Source: Chryseobacterium gleum (GTDB lineage Bacteria > Bacteroidota > Bacteroidia > Flavobacteriales_F > PHOS-HE28). Taken from it: DNA of 42,254 nucleotides. The stretch is from the NCBI GenBank assembly GCA_945872795.1, contig CAMCAZ010000032.1:1-42254 (forward strand), in the 5' to 3' direction. This document shows positions 1 to 9,006 of this stretch, piece after piece (position 1 is the first letter of the stretch; each line of letters starts with the position of its first letter). The position numbers and the translations under genes are program-made. Under the pieces are notes generated by a model, which saw nothing but the letters and a program-made list of their open reading frames with translations, was not told the DNA's origin and searched no databases.

Positions 1-98
1 CGGACTTCAAGGATGTCTTCGACCGCTCCATGAGCGCTCTCGGAAGTGGGGTGGACTTCTTCGTGGGCGAGATGCAGGAGCAGCAGAAAACGGACTAG
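1..98 (+). CDS. C-terminal fragment of an unidentified protein
   Basis: The window opens inside a reading frame (third frame) that runs to a TAG stop at 96-98. The visible 31 residues are acidic and polar, ending in GEMQEQQKTD. In related genomes ybeY often precedes mnmG, but this tail does not resemble YbeY. I cannot name the family. The frame continues upstream of the window, so neither start nor length is known. Confidence 0.45.
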   Translation, partial: DFKDVFDRSMSALGSGVDFFVGEMQEQQKTD

Positions 99-389
99 GA
101 CGCCCCATTGGGCTGGCAAGCTCGCTCTCGACCTTCCTCATTACTTGAGTGCCTCTGAGCGCCCTGATCGGGCCTTGAAGGGCCCCTGCTTCTCCTGTGA
201 GCCGGACGCTTCTACGGGTGCTGGCATGCGGCCCGGAAGCGTGGGGGTCCGCGCCCTCTCCCCTACCCGGCATCCGTAGATCTGGACCGAAGGTGCGAGC
301 CTCAGGCCAAGGGTGTCCAGAGGAATATATACCCACCGACCCAGCCATCCGGCAATGGCGGCGGAAACCGCTGCAACCGGTGATCGATC

Positions 390-397
390 TACCTTTG
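390..397 (+). promoter_or_regulatory. Bacteroidota -7 promoter element upstream of mnmG
   Basis: TACCTTTG matches the TAnnTTTG consensus of the Bacteroidota primary sigma factor. No clear TTG lies at the -33 position. It sits in a 19-nt string (ATCGATCTACCTTTGCGGC, 383-401) that recurs exactly upstream of the aldehyde dehydrogenase gene. It implies an mnmG leader of roughly 100 nt. Confidence 0.6.
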
Positions 398-466
398 CGG
401 CGTCCATGGGACCTATACCTGTCCCACGGCGCGTAATGCACTGAAGATCAGGGATCATGGCCGCTT

Positions 467-480
467 GTTCCACGTGGAAC
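467..480. promoter_or_regulatory. parS: parS-like ParB-binding palindrome, site 1
   Basis: GTTCCACGTGGAAC is a perfect 14-bp palindrome matching the core of the widely conserved chromosomal parS site (consensus close to tGTTtCACGTGaAACa). It lies in the mnmG leader, between the promoter and the ATG at 508. Two identical copies follow at 2005-2018 and 2500-2513. No parA or parB gene is in the window, so the assignment rests on sequence identity and clustering. Confidence 0.8.
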
Positions 481-507
481 GCAGCGCTCTTGATCGCACC
501 GCTACAC

Positions 508-2403
<1,896 letters not shown>

Positions 2404-2499
2404 GCACCATGGAACACCGAACCATGCGCCAGCACATGGCCCACCTCATGCACCAGAAGCCCGATCTGGCGCGGCTTTGATGCTGCCCATAACCTGATC

Positions 2500-2513
2500 G
2501 TTCCACGTGGAAC
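2500..2513. promoter_or_regulatory. parS: parS-like ParB-binding palindrome, site 3
   Basis: The third perfect GTTCCACGTGGAAC lies in the short gap between mnmG and the methyltransferase gene. The apparent GTG start codon of the methyltransferase (2507-2509) falls in the right half of the palindrome, so ParB spreading and translation signals share the same bases. Confidence 0.8.
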
Positions 2514-3415
2514 ATACCGCCTTGGAATCGCTACCACGCTGCCCCCTTTGTGGATCGGAACACCGCCGACCCTATGCCACCATTCCCGACCACTCCATCA
2601 CCAGGGAGCCTTTCATGGTGGTGGATTGTGCACAATGCGGATTCCGCTTTACCGACCCGCGTCCGACCCAAACGGAAGTGGGAACATACTATCAGGGTGG
2701 CTCCTACATCTCTCATTCCAACGAAGCGCGTTCCCTCCAGGACCGGGTCTACCTGGCCGCCCGTCAGTGGAGCATGAGACGCAAGTACACCCTCATCAAG
2801 GCCTTCTTTCCCAATGGCCGGGTGTTGGATATCGGTTGCGGGACCGGACAGTTCCTGGCCTACCTGATGAGCCGCGGGTACGTGGTGCAGGGAGTGGAAC
2901 CCAGCACCGCTGCACGGCAGCAGGCCATCGCCGATCACTCCTTGCAGGTAGTGCCCCAACTGGAGCAGGTGGCCGCCCAGGAGAACATCCAAGTGATCAC
3001 CATGTGGCACGTGTTGGAACATGTGCCCGACCTGCGGGCCACCTTTAAGCGCCTCCATTCCCTGATGGCCGATCGAGGACTGCTGCTCATCGCGGTGCCC
3101 GACCGCGGCTCCTGGGATGCCGAACACTATGGGAGCTATTGGGCGGCATGGGACGTGCCGCGGCATTTCTCCCACTTCCGTCAGCAGGATGTCCGGATAC
3201 TGCTCCGCGAACACGGCTTCACGTTGGTGCGCATGCAGCGCATGTGGCTCGATGCGTACTACATCGCGCTGCTGAGCGAACGGTACAAGGGACATGGAGC
3301 GGTGATCGCATTCGCCAAGGCCTTGGTCATCGGCACCGCCTCCAACCTCCTCAGCTTGCTTCACGACCGTCCAGCGTCCAGTACATTATACGTCGCTCGG
3401 AAGGCCGAACACTGA
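2507..3415 (+). CDS. Class I SAM-dependent methyltransferase with N-terminal zinc-ribbon-like motif
   Basis: A protein of about 302 residues. Two CxxC pairs near the N-terminus (C12/C15 and C41/C44) suggest a small zinc-binding module. Methyltransferase motif I, VLDIGCGTGQF, starts near residue 106, and a WHVLEHVPD block supplies motif IV. This architecture is common in sugar or lipid O-methyltransferases of the Methyltransf_23 type; the substrate cannot be read from sequence. A methyltransferase directly after mnmG is a recurring Bacteroidota arrangement. The frame opens after a TGA at 2495 and has no ATG before about residue 37. The start is therefore probably GTG 2507 (inside a parS-like palindrome), or TTG 2522, which still keeps the first CxxC. 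Gene real; exact start uncertain. Confidence 0.85.
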   Translation: MEHTALESLPRCPLCGSEHRRPYATIPDHSITREPFMVVDCAQCGFRFTDPRPTQTEVGTYYQGGSYISHSNEARSLQDRVYLAARQWSMRRKYTLIKAFFPNGRVLDIGCGTGQFLAYLMSRGYVVQGVEPSTAARQQAIADHSLQVVPQLEQVAAQENIQVITMWHVLEHVPDLRATFKRLHSLMADRGLLLIAVPDRGSWDAEHYGSYWAAWDVPRHFSHFRQQDVRILLREHGFTLVRMQRMWLDAYYIALLSERYKGHGAVIAFAKALVIGTASNLLSLLHDRPASSTLYVARKAEH

Positions 3416-3684
3416 GAAGGCCGTTTTTATCGCCCTGGATGAATAATAGGGTGTTCTATAGTATTACACCTATGGGCGGGTGGAGATATGGCCGTAGCGG
3501 GCACTTGGTGGCCTATGCCTAACTGGTTGAATACCAGTATATTACACGAAATTGTTCGGTCGGATGCTTCTTGGGGCCAAAGGAGGCGTCTCCAGCCCCC
3601 CAACACTGCTGACGAAGCTCAGCCGATCCGCTGGAGCATCGATCTACCTTTGCGGCCCCAATTCGGGCACCACAACTCTACCTG
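3416..3684. other. Intergenic region with AT-richer stretch
   Basis: No gene is supported here. Positions about 3425-3560 are visibly richer in A and T than the surroundings and contain two TATTACAC-like strings (3462-3469 and near 3539-3547). The -7 element of the following gene is at 3645-3652. I see no convincing terminator. Confidence 0.5.
3645..3652 (+). promoter_or_regulatory. -7 promoter element upstream of the aldehyde dehydrogenase gene
   Basis: TACCTTTG, a perfect TAnnTTTG, lies 33 nt before the ATG at 3685. The surrounding 19-mer (3638-3656) is identical to the one upstream of mnmG. No TTG is found at the expected -33 position. Confidence 0.6.
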
Positions 3685-5250
3685 ATGAGCACCACCACCC
3701 TTGCACCCGCCACCCTCGGCATTGCCGACATCCTGAAGAACCTGGGCATCCAGCCCGTGAACAGCGGAGTGAGCACCGGATCGAACTGGTCGAAGGGCGA
3801 GGGCGAAGTGCTGGAGAGTTACAGCCCCGTGGACGGAACGCTGATCGGTACCGTGCGCGGTGCCAGCAGGGCCGAGTATGAGGCCGCCATCGCCACGGCA
3901 CAGAAGGCCTTCATCGAATGGCGCACCTGGCCCGCACCCAAGCGGGGCGAGATCGTACGCCAACTGGGAGAGGAGCTGCGCATCCACAAGGCGGAACTGG
4001 GCAAGCTGGTTAGCTACGAGATGGGCAAGAGCTACCAGGAAGGCCTGGGCGAGGTGCAGGAGATGATCGACATCTGCGACTTCGCCGTGGGCCTGAGCCG
4101 CCAGTTGCATGGCCTCACGATGCACAGCGAGCGGCCCGAGCACCGCATGTACGAGCAGTGGCATCCCTACGGACTGGTGGGCATCATCACGGCCTTCAAC
4201 TTCCCGGTGGCCGTTTGGAGCTGGAACACGGCCCTGGCGTGGATCTGCGGCGATGTCTGCCTGTGGAAACCCAGCGAGAAGGCTCCCCTGTGCAGCATCG
4301 CCTGCCAGCACATCACCGAGCGTGTGTTCAAGCGCAATGGCGTGCCCGAAGGGGTGAGCGTGATCATCAATGGTGGTCGTGAAGTGGGCGAATGGATGAG
4401 CCATGACACCCGCATGCCCTTGGTGAGCGCCACCGGCAGCACGCGCATGGGCAAAGCCGTGGGAGCAGCCGTGGGCGAGCGCCTGGGCCGCTCCCTGCTG
4501 GAACTCGGCGGGAACAATGCCATCATCATCAGCGACAAGGCTGACCTGGACATGTCCCTGATCGGTGCCGTGTTCGGCGCGGTGGGCACGGCCGGCCAGC
4601 GCTGCACCAGCACCCGCCGACTGATCATCCACGACACCGTGTACGACGCCTTCCGCGACAAGCTGGTGAAGGCCTATGGCCAGTTGCGCATCGGTGACCC
4701 GCTGGACGAGCACAACCACGTGGGACCGCTGATCGACACCGCCGCCGTGACCATGTACCTGAACGCCCTGAAGGCCGCCAAGGAACAGGGAGCGACCATG
4801 GCCGTGGAAGGAGGTGTCCTCGATGGAGCTGGCTATGAGAGCGGGTGTTATGTGAAGCCCGCCATCGTGGAGGCCCGGCCGGACATGCACATCGTGCAGG
4901 AGGAGACCTTTGCGCCCATTTTGTACCTCCTGCGTTACAGCGGCGATGTGCACGAGGCCATCGCCATCCAGAACAATGTGAAGCAGGGCCTGAGCAGCGC
5001 CATCATGACCCTCGACCTGCGCGAGGCGGAGCGTTTCCTGAGCGCGGCCGGCAGTGACTGTGGCATCGCCAACGTGAACATCGGAACCAGCGGGGCCGAG
5101 ATCGGTGGTGCCTTCGGTGGTGAAAAGGAGACCGGCGGTGGCCGCGAGAGCGGCAGTGATGCCTGGAAGGCCTACATGCGCCGCCAGACCAACACCATCA
5201 ACTACGGCGCCAAGCTTCCCCTGGCACAGGGTATCAAGTTCGACCTTTGA
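3685..5250 (+). CDS. Aldehyde dehydrogenase, ALDH7 (antiquitin-like) family
   Basis: A 521-residue NAD(P)-dependent aldehyde dehydrogenase. The catalytic cysteine is C307 in GQRCTSTRR, and the general-base glutamate is E273 in LELGGNN. The cofactor-binding block WKPSEKAPLC and the glycine-rich SATGSTRMG are intact. The sequence style, including FNFPVAVWSWN and the C-terminal GEKETGGGRESGSDAWK, matches the ALDH7A1/AmaB group. Those enzymes oxidise alpha-aminoadipate semialdehyde (in equilibrium with piperideine-6-carboxylate) in lysine catabolism. No other lysine-degradation gene is nearby, so the substrate is inferred from family only. The ATG at 3685 follows a -7 box at a typical short distance. 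It could instead act on other semialdehydes or protect against lipid-derived aldehydes. Confidence 0.9.
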   Translation: MSTTTLAPATLGIADILKNLGIQPVNSGVSTGSNWSKGEGEVLESYSPVDGTLIGTVRGASRAEYEAAIATAQKAFIEWRTWPAPKRGEIVRQLGEELRIHKAELGKLVSYEMGKSYQEGLGEVQEMIDICDFAVGLSRQLHGLTMHSERPEHRMYEQWHPYGLVGIITAFNFPVAVWSWNTALAWICGDVCLWKPSEKAPLCSIACQHITERVFKRNGVPEGVSVIINGGREVGEWMSHDTRMPLVSATGSTRMGKAVGAAVGERLGRSLLELGGNNAIIISDKADLDMSLIGAVFGAVGTAGQRCTSTRRLIIHDTVYDAFRDKLVKAYGQLRIGDPLDEHNHVGPLIDTAAVTMYLNALKAAKEQGATMAVEGGVLDGAGYESGCYVKPAIVEARPDMHIVQEETFAPILYLLRYSGDVHEAIAIQNNVKQGLSSAIMTLDLREAERFLSAAGSDCGIANVNIGTSGAEIGGAFGGEKETGGGRESGSDAWKAYMRRQTNTINYGAKLPLAQGIKFDL

Positions 5251-5309
5251 TCGGGCCCGGTGCTTCGAGGAACGTGTACTGAACGCGAGGCCCTATCTTG
5301 TCCACGCCC

Positions 5310-6569
5310 ATGATCGCGCACCTGCTACCCGTCCTCCTCCTGGCCTCGCTGCTGGGCGCCTGCAACGGTTCTCCAGGCACGCGTACAAAGCCACGACCCG
5401 TGGCCGGGCGGTGGACCATGGACCTGGACCTGAACGGGCGCTCCATGCCCTTTCATGTGGAGCTGATCGGCGTGGACAGTGCCGGCCTGCAATTGCAGGT
5501 GATCAACGGTGATGAGGTGATCCTGGTGGATGACCTGGAACGCCGCGGGGATTCCCTGTTCGTGCGCATGCCCCTGTTCGATTCGGAATTCAAGGGAATC
5601 ATCCGGACGGACAGCCTGATAGAGGGCTACTGGTACAATTACCTGAAAGGACCCGACTACCGGATCCCCTTTGTGGCCCGCGCCGGCAACAGGCAACCGA
5701 CCAGGGCGGCCACCAGTACGCTGGGCGGTCACTGGGAGGTGCACTTCAACCCCAGCTCTCGCGATGGCTACAATGCGATCGGCGTCTTTGAGCAGGAGCC
5801 GGACGGCCGGGCTACGGGCACCTTCGTGACCGAGACCGGCGACTACCGCTACCTCGAGGGCCGGGTGTACGGTGATTCGCTGCAGTTGTCGGGCTTCGAT
5901 GGGTCACATGCCTTTCTCTTCGTGGCCGGTCTGCGTGGCGACAGCCTGCGTGGCACCTTCCTCAGCGGCACCCATTGGGAGGAGCCCTGGGTGGCCGTCC
6001 GTAACCCACAGTACACACTGCGCGATCCGGACTCGCTCACCTTCCTGCGCGAAGGGCACGACATGATGGACCTGCGTTTCCCGGACCTCCATGGAACGCT
6101 TGTTTCACCCAGCGACCCCCGCTACAAGGGAAAGCCCTTGGTCATCCAGATCATGGGCAGCTGGTGCCCCAATTGCGTGGATGAGACCCTCCTCCTGAAC
6201 GAGCTCTATGCCGAGCATCATTCCGCAGGATTGGAGGTGATGGCCGTGGCCTTTGAGAAGTATGACGATGCCGCACGCGCTGTGGCTGGACTGGAGCGCT
6301 TCCGGGATGCCCTCAATGTACCGTACCCCATCCTATACGCCGGCAAGGCATCCAAGGAGGAGGCCGCTGCCAAACTTCCCTTCCTGAGCCATGTGATGAG
6401 CTATCCCACCTGCATCATCGTTGACCGTGAAGGCAAGGTGCGCCGCATCCGCACGGGGATCTATGGCCCAAGCACGGGATCGCACTACGAACAGTACAAG
6501 CTCAGTCTGTCGGCCTTCCTGGTGAAGCTGCTCAACGAGGAGCCCTCACTGGCCCAGGGCAAACCCTGA
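5310..6569 (+). CDS. Thioredoxin-fold (TlpA-like) lipoprotein
   Basis: A predicted lipoprotein of 419 residues. A hydrophobic signal peptide ends in LLGAC with the lipidation cysteine at position 18 when started from ATG 5310. The middle (about 30-250) is a beta-rich region of unknown family with repeated strands. The C-terminus (about 265-410) is a TlpA/ResA-like thioredoxin domain with the redox motif WCPNC (C286, C289) and a cis-proline-like SYPTCIIVD. It probably acts as a periplasmic thiol-disulphide reductant or carrier. A TTG 12 nt upstream (5298) is an alternative start, but it overlaps a TATCTTG promoter-like string (5294-5300), which favours the ATG. It may be transcribed alone after the dehydrogenase gene. 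Confidence 0.85.
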   Translation: MIAHLLPVLLLASLLGACNGSPGTRTKPRPVAGRWTMDLDLNGRSMPFHVELIGVDSAGLQLQVINGDEVILVDDLERRGDSLFVRMPLFDSEFKGIIRTDSLIEGYWYNYLKGPDYRIPFVARAGNRQPTRAATSTLGGHWEVHFNPSSRDGYNAIGVFEQEPDGRATGTFVTETGDYRYLEGRVYGDSLQLSGFDGSHAFLFVAGLRGDSLRGTFLSGTHWEEPWVAVRNPQYTLRDPDSLTFLREGHDMMDLRFPDLHGTLVSPSDPRYKGKPLVIQIMGSWCPNCVDETLLLNELYAEHHSAGLEVMAVAFEKYDDAARAVAGLERFRDALNVPYPILYAGKASKEEAAAKLPFLSHVMSYPTCIIVDREGKVRRIRTGIYGPSTGSHYEQYKLSLSAFLVKLLNEEPSLAQGKP

Positions 6570-6595
6570 TCTCCACGGCCCGACAGCGCCAGTTC

Positions 6596-8125
6596 TTAGG
6601 GCCGCGCCGGTACCAGGGGCTTGTCCACCACGATCCGTTCCTCCTGGTTGGCCAGTTCCCACGCCGTATGGAACACCAGTAACGCGCGCTGGTGAAGCCG
6701 GTCGAACTCGATCTTCTCCACATCATCACCGGGCTGGTGGTAGTCCTCGTGGATCCCACTGAAGTAGAAGATGCTGGGGACCCCTTTGCGGGCGAAATTG
6801 TAGTGGTCGCTGCGGTAATAGAAGCGGTTGGGATCGTTCGCCGCATTGAAGGTGTAGTCCAGTTCCAGCTTGGTGTACATGCTGTTCGCCTCCTCGTTGA
6901 TCCGGTGCAAGTCCGTGCTCAGGCGGTCGCTGCCGATGACGTAGATGTAAGGGGCGCCCCCGGCATGTGCACTGTCCGTACGACCGATCATGTCGATGTT
7001 CAGGTCGGCCACCGTGTTCTCCATCGGGAATACAGGGTGATCGCTGTAATACCGGGATCCCAGCAGACCCTTCTCCTCACCGCTCACCGGCATGATCAGC
7101 ACACTGCGACGTGGACCGTTCCCCTCCACCCGCGCCTTGGCGAAGGCCTCGGCCATCTCCACCAGCGCCACTGTTCCAGAACCATCGTCATCGGCACCGT
7201 TGTACACCTCTCCGTTCTCCACACCCACGTGGTCGTAGTGCGCGGTGACCACTACCAGTTCATCCTTCTTGTCCGTTCCCTCGATGTAGGCCAGTACGTT
7301 CTCCGAGACCACTTCCTGGCGAAGAGGGCGGTGCAGCAGGGTGAATGCGGTGCCCAGCCGCTTGCCGCGTTTGCTGCGTTGTGCCTTGGCCCAGTTTCCC
7401 CCGGTCAACAGTGTGTTCAGTTGGGTCTCCTCCACCAGGATCACCTGCATGCCCACCCGCTTCTCCTTCGTCGGCAGGTAGGCCAGACGCATGCGGGATC
7501 CGTGCACCAGCGGACCCATTTCCTTCACCAGTCCGTTCATATCGGCCGTGCTGACCAGCAAGACCTCCACACCGGCCTTGGCGGCCTGCTCGGCCTGAGT
7601 GCGGAGGGTGCTCATCAGTTCGGTGGCGGTTCCCGTACTGCGCATCAAGGCCACAGAACCCTCCAGGCCCTTGACACCCGTCCATTCGTTCCCTTTGCCC
7701 AGATAGACCACGTGATCCACAACCCGATCATTGCTCAGATATTCGTTGAAATACAGCAGTCCGCTGAGGAGGCCCAGGGTATCGCCTGTGGTGGCCACAC
7801 GGATGGAACCGCTGCGTTCCTCGATCAATGTGAAGGGTTGCAGATAGCCCTGCACGATCGCTGCCGGATCGGAGGCGGGGACCGGAGGAATGCCGAAGGA
7901 ACTGAACTGCTGGGTCAGATACTGGGCCGCCATCTTCTGACCTTCCTGGCCCGTGTCCCTGCCTTGGTACTCATCACTGGCCAGTATGCTCAGGTGGCGC
8001 CGCAGGTCATCGATGGTGATGGTGTTGGCATAGCGCAGCGCCGTGCTATCCACCTGGGCCAATGACCATGAGAAGGGCGCGAGGCACAGGGCCACGTATG
8101 ACACCACGCGAACAGCCCCGATCAT
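6596..8125 (-). CDS. Secreted M28-family zinc metallopeptidase
   Basis: A 509-residue exported peptidase. A signal peptide covers about residues 1-24 (ending WSLAQ). A PA-like inserted domain (about 100-240) precedes the M28 catalytic domain. Di-zinc ligands are visible: H296 in TAHYDH, the aspartate pair in GADDDGSG (from D312), the catalytic glutamates in SGEEKG (E350/E351), D378 in NIDMIG, and the late histidine in HEDYHQPGDD. M28 members are aminopeptidases or dipeptidases; the specificity is not readable here. The start ATG overlaps the rpiB stop as ATGA (8122-8125), so the two are translationally coupled on the minus strand. A distinct M28 paralogue lies at 19738-21222. Confidence 0.9.
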   Translation of the reverse strand: MIGAVRVVSYVALCLAPFSWSLAQVDSTALRYANTITIDDLRRHLSILASDEYQGRDTGQEGQKMAAQYLTQQFSSFGIPPVPASDPAAIVQGYLQPFTLIEERSGSIRVATTGDTLGLLSGLLYFNEYLSNDRVVDHVVYLGKGNEWTGVKGLEGSVALMRSTGTATELMSTLRTQAEQAAKAGVEVLLVSTADMNGLVKEMGPLVHGSRMRLAYLPTKEKRVGMQVILVEETQLNTLLTGGNWAKAQRSKRGKRLGTAFTLLHRPLRQEVVSENVLAYIEGTDKKDELVVVTAHYDHVGVENGEVYNGADDDGSGTVALVEMAEAFAKARVEGNGPRRSVLIMPVSGEEKGLLGSRYYSDHPVFPMENTVADLNIDMIGRTDSAHAGGAPYIYVIGSDRLSTDLHRINEEANSMYTKLELDYTFNAANDPNRFYYRSDHYNFARKGVPSIFYFSGIHEDYHQPGDDVEKIEFDRLHQRALLVFHTAWELANQEERIVVDKPLVPARP

Positions 8126-8568
8126 GCGTTCTCGGGATGCTCGATCTTCTCCACACGGCGCTGGTGGCGTCCTCCCTCAAAGGTCGCAGCCACAAAGGCA
8201 TCCACGATGGCGAGGGCCTCTTCCGGGCTGATGAAGCGGGCGGGGAGGGCCAGCACATTGGCATCGTTGTGCTGCCGCGCGAGGGCAGCTATCTCCGGTG
8301 TCCACGCCAGGGCCGATCGGATGCCGGCATGTTTGTTGGCCGTGATGTTCACCCCGTTGCCACTTCCGCAGATGACAATGCCCAGCGCACCCGGAGCGTC
8401 TGCCACAGCCGTCGCCACAGCATGGGCGAAATCAGGGTAGTCCACACTGTCGTGCACATGGGCCCCTTTATCCACCACCTCATGTCCCAGCTGGCGCAGG
8501 TGTTCCTTTACGGTGTGCTTCAGCGCAGGACCGGCGTGATCACTGCCAATGACGATGTGTAGACCCAT
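8122..8568 (-). CDS. rpiB: Ribose 5-phosphate isomerase B
   Basis: RpiB interconverts ribose 5-phosphate and ribulose 5-phosphate in the pentose phosphate pathway. The 148-residue length is typical. The N-terminal SDHAG is the phosphate/substrate motif, and the catalytic cysteine is C67 in CGSGNG. Many RpiB proteins have CGTGIG here; to my knowledge the CGSGNG form is common in Bacteroidota. ATG 8568 gives the family start MGLHIVIGSDHAG. A TATCTTTG box (8573-8580, minus strand) sits only a few bases upstream, implying a very short leader. The gene is followed by the coupled M28 peptidase. Confidence 0.95.
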   Translation of the reverse strand: MGLHIVIGSDHAGPALKHTVKEHLRQLGHEVVDKGAHVHDSVDYPDFAHAVATAVADAPGALGIVICGSGNGVNITANKHAGIRSALAWTPEIAALARQHNDANVLALPARFISPEEALAIVDAFVAATFEGGRHQRRVEKIEHPENA

Positions 8569-9006
8569 GCCCCAAAGATATCGTGTTGATAACCCCGCTC
8601 CGGATCCCACATTCCGACGGTTGGATCCGTGTCGAACGTGTTGATAACCGGGCAAAAGAAAAGTTGCGGATATGCTCCCCTTCCCGGCTTATGCGGAACA
8701 CCCTCACCGACCAAAAGATCTTCTGGGTCTCTTCTGCACATTGATCGAACGATCCAGGGACCGGGGTGCGGATAGGAAGCTATCCACGGTCGTGATCCAT
8801 CCTGGTCATCCACGATCGTTGATCACCCAGTACCATTCCCTAGCACAACAGGGAGTTGCCGTTGCCCGTTCTCATCACCGGGTGTTCATAACCGGTGCGC
8901 TACTTTTGATAACCCGGATATGCAAGCGACAGGTTAAGGTTTCATCAACACGATCAACCGCCTATCTTATATCATCATAACATCTTTAAAAGAGAATAGA
9001 ATACAA
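8569..9006. other. oriC: Candidate replication origin / DnaA-box-like cluster
   Basis: This is the largest gene-free gap in the window (438 bp), between divergent rpiB and the MORN gene. It has two exact TGTTGATAA elements (8584-8592 and 8639-8647; complement TTATCAACA, one mismatch from the DnaA box TTATCCACA). Weaker relatives are TGTTCATAA (8883-8891), TTTTGATAA (8904-8912), TCATCAACA (8942-8950), TCATCCACG (8806-8814), CTATCCACG (8780-8788), TGCGGATAG (8767-8775) and TGCGGATAT (8665-8673). The end (about 8963-9006) is strikingly AT-rich for this genome, as a DNA-unwinding element would be. Three parS-like sites lie 6-8 kb away. Against it: dnaA and dnaN are not here, and the lineage's exact DnaA consensus is unknown to me. 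Confidence 0.45.
8573..8580 (-). promoter_or_regulatory. -7 promoter element of rpiB
   Basis: On the minus strand this reads TATCTTTG, a perfect TAnnTTTG. It ends 4 nt before the rpiB ATG (8566-8568), so the transcript would be nearly leaderless. No TTG is at the -33 spacing. A TGTTGATAA element (8584-8592) lies just upstream. Confidence 0.55.

Larger units (their letters stand above)
99..507. other. Intergenic leader region of mnmG
   Basis: This 409-bp stretch holds no convincing gene. It contains a -7 promoter element at 390-397 and one parS-like palindrome at 467-480. The frame could be extended upstream to an ATG at 457, but the extra 17 residues (beginning [10 protein letters not shown]) do not look like MnmG, and the palindrome would lie in them. 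The first 290 bp show no recognisable signal. Confidence 0.6.

Noticed and set aside
1-98. Assignment of the first fragment to YbeY because of its position before mnmG
   Set aside because: The visible C-terminal residues do not resemble YbeY, so neighbourhood alone is not enough.
3619-4953. Long open frame on the minus strand opposite the aldehyde dehydrogenase gene (others lie opposite mnmG, the M28 gene, rnr and the large PKD gene)
   Set aside because: High GC in third codon positions keeps antisense frames open; the translations are low-complexity and rich in His, Arg, Gly and Ala, with no family match, while the plus strand encodes a complete known enzyme.
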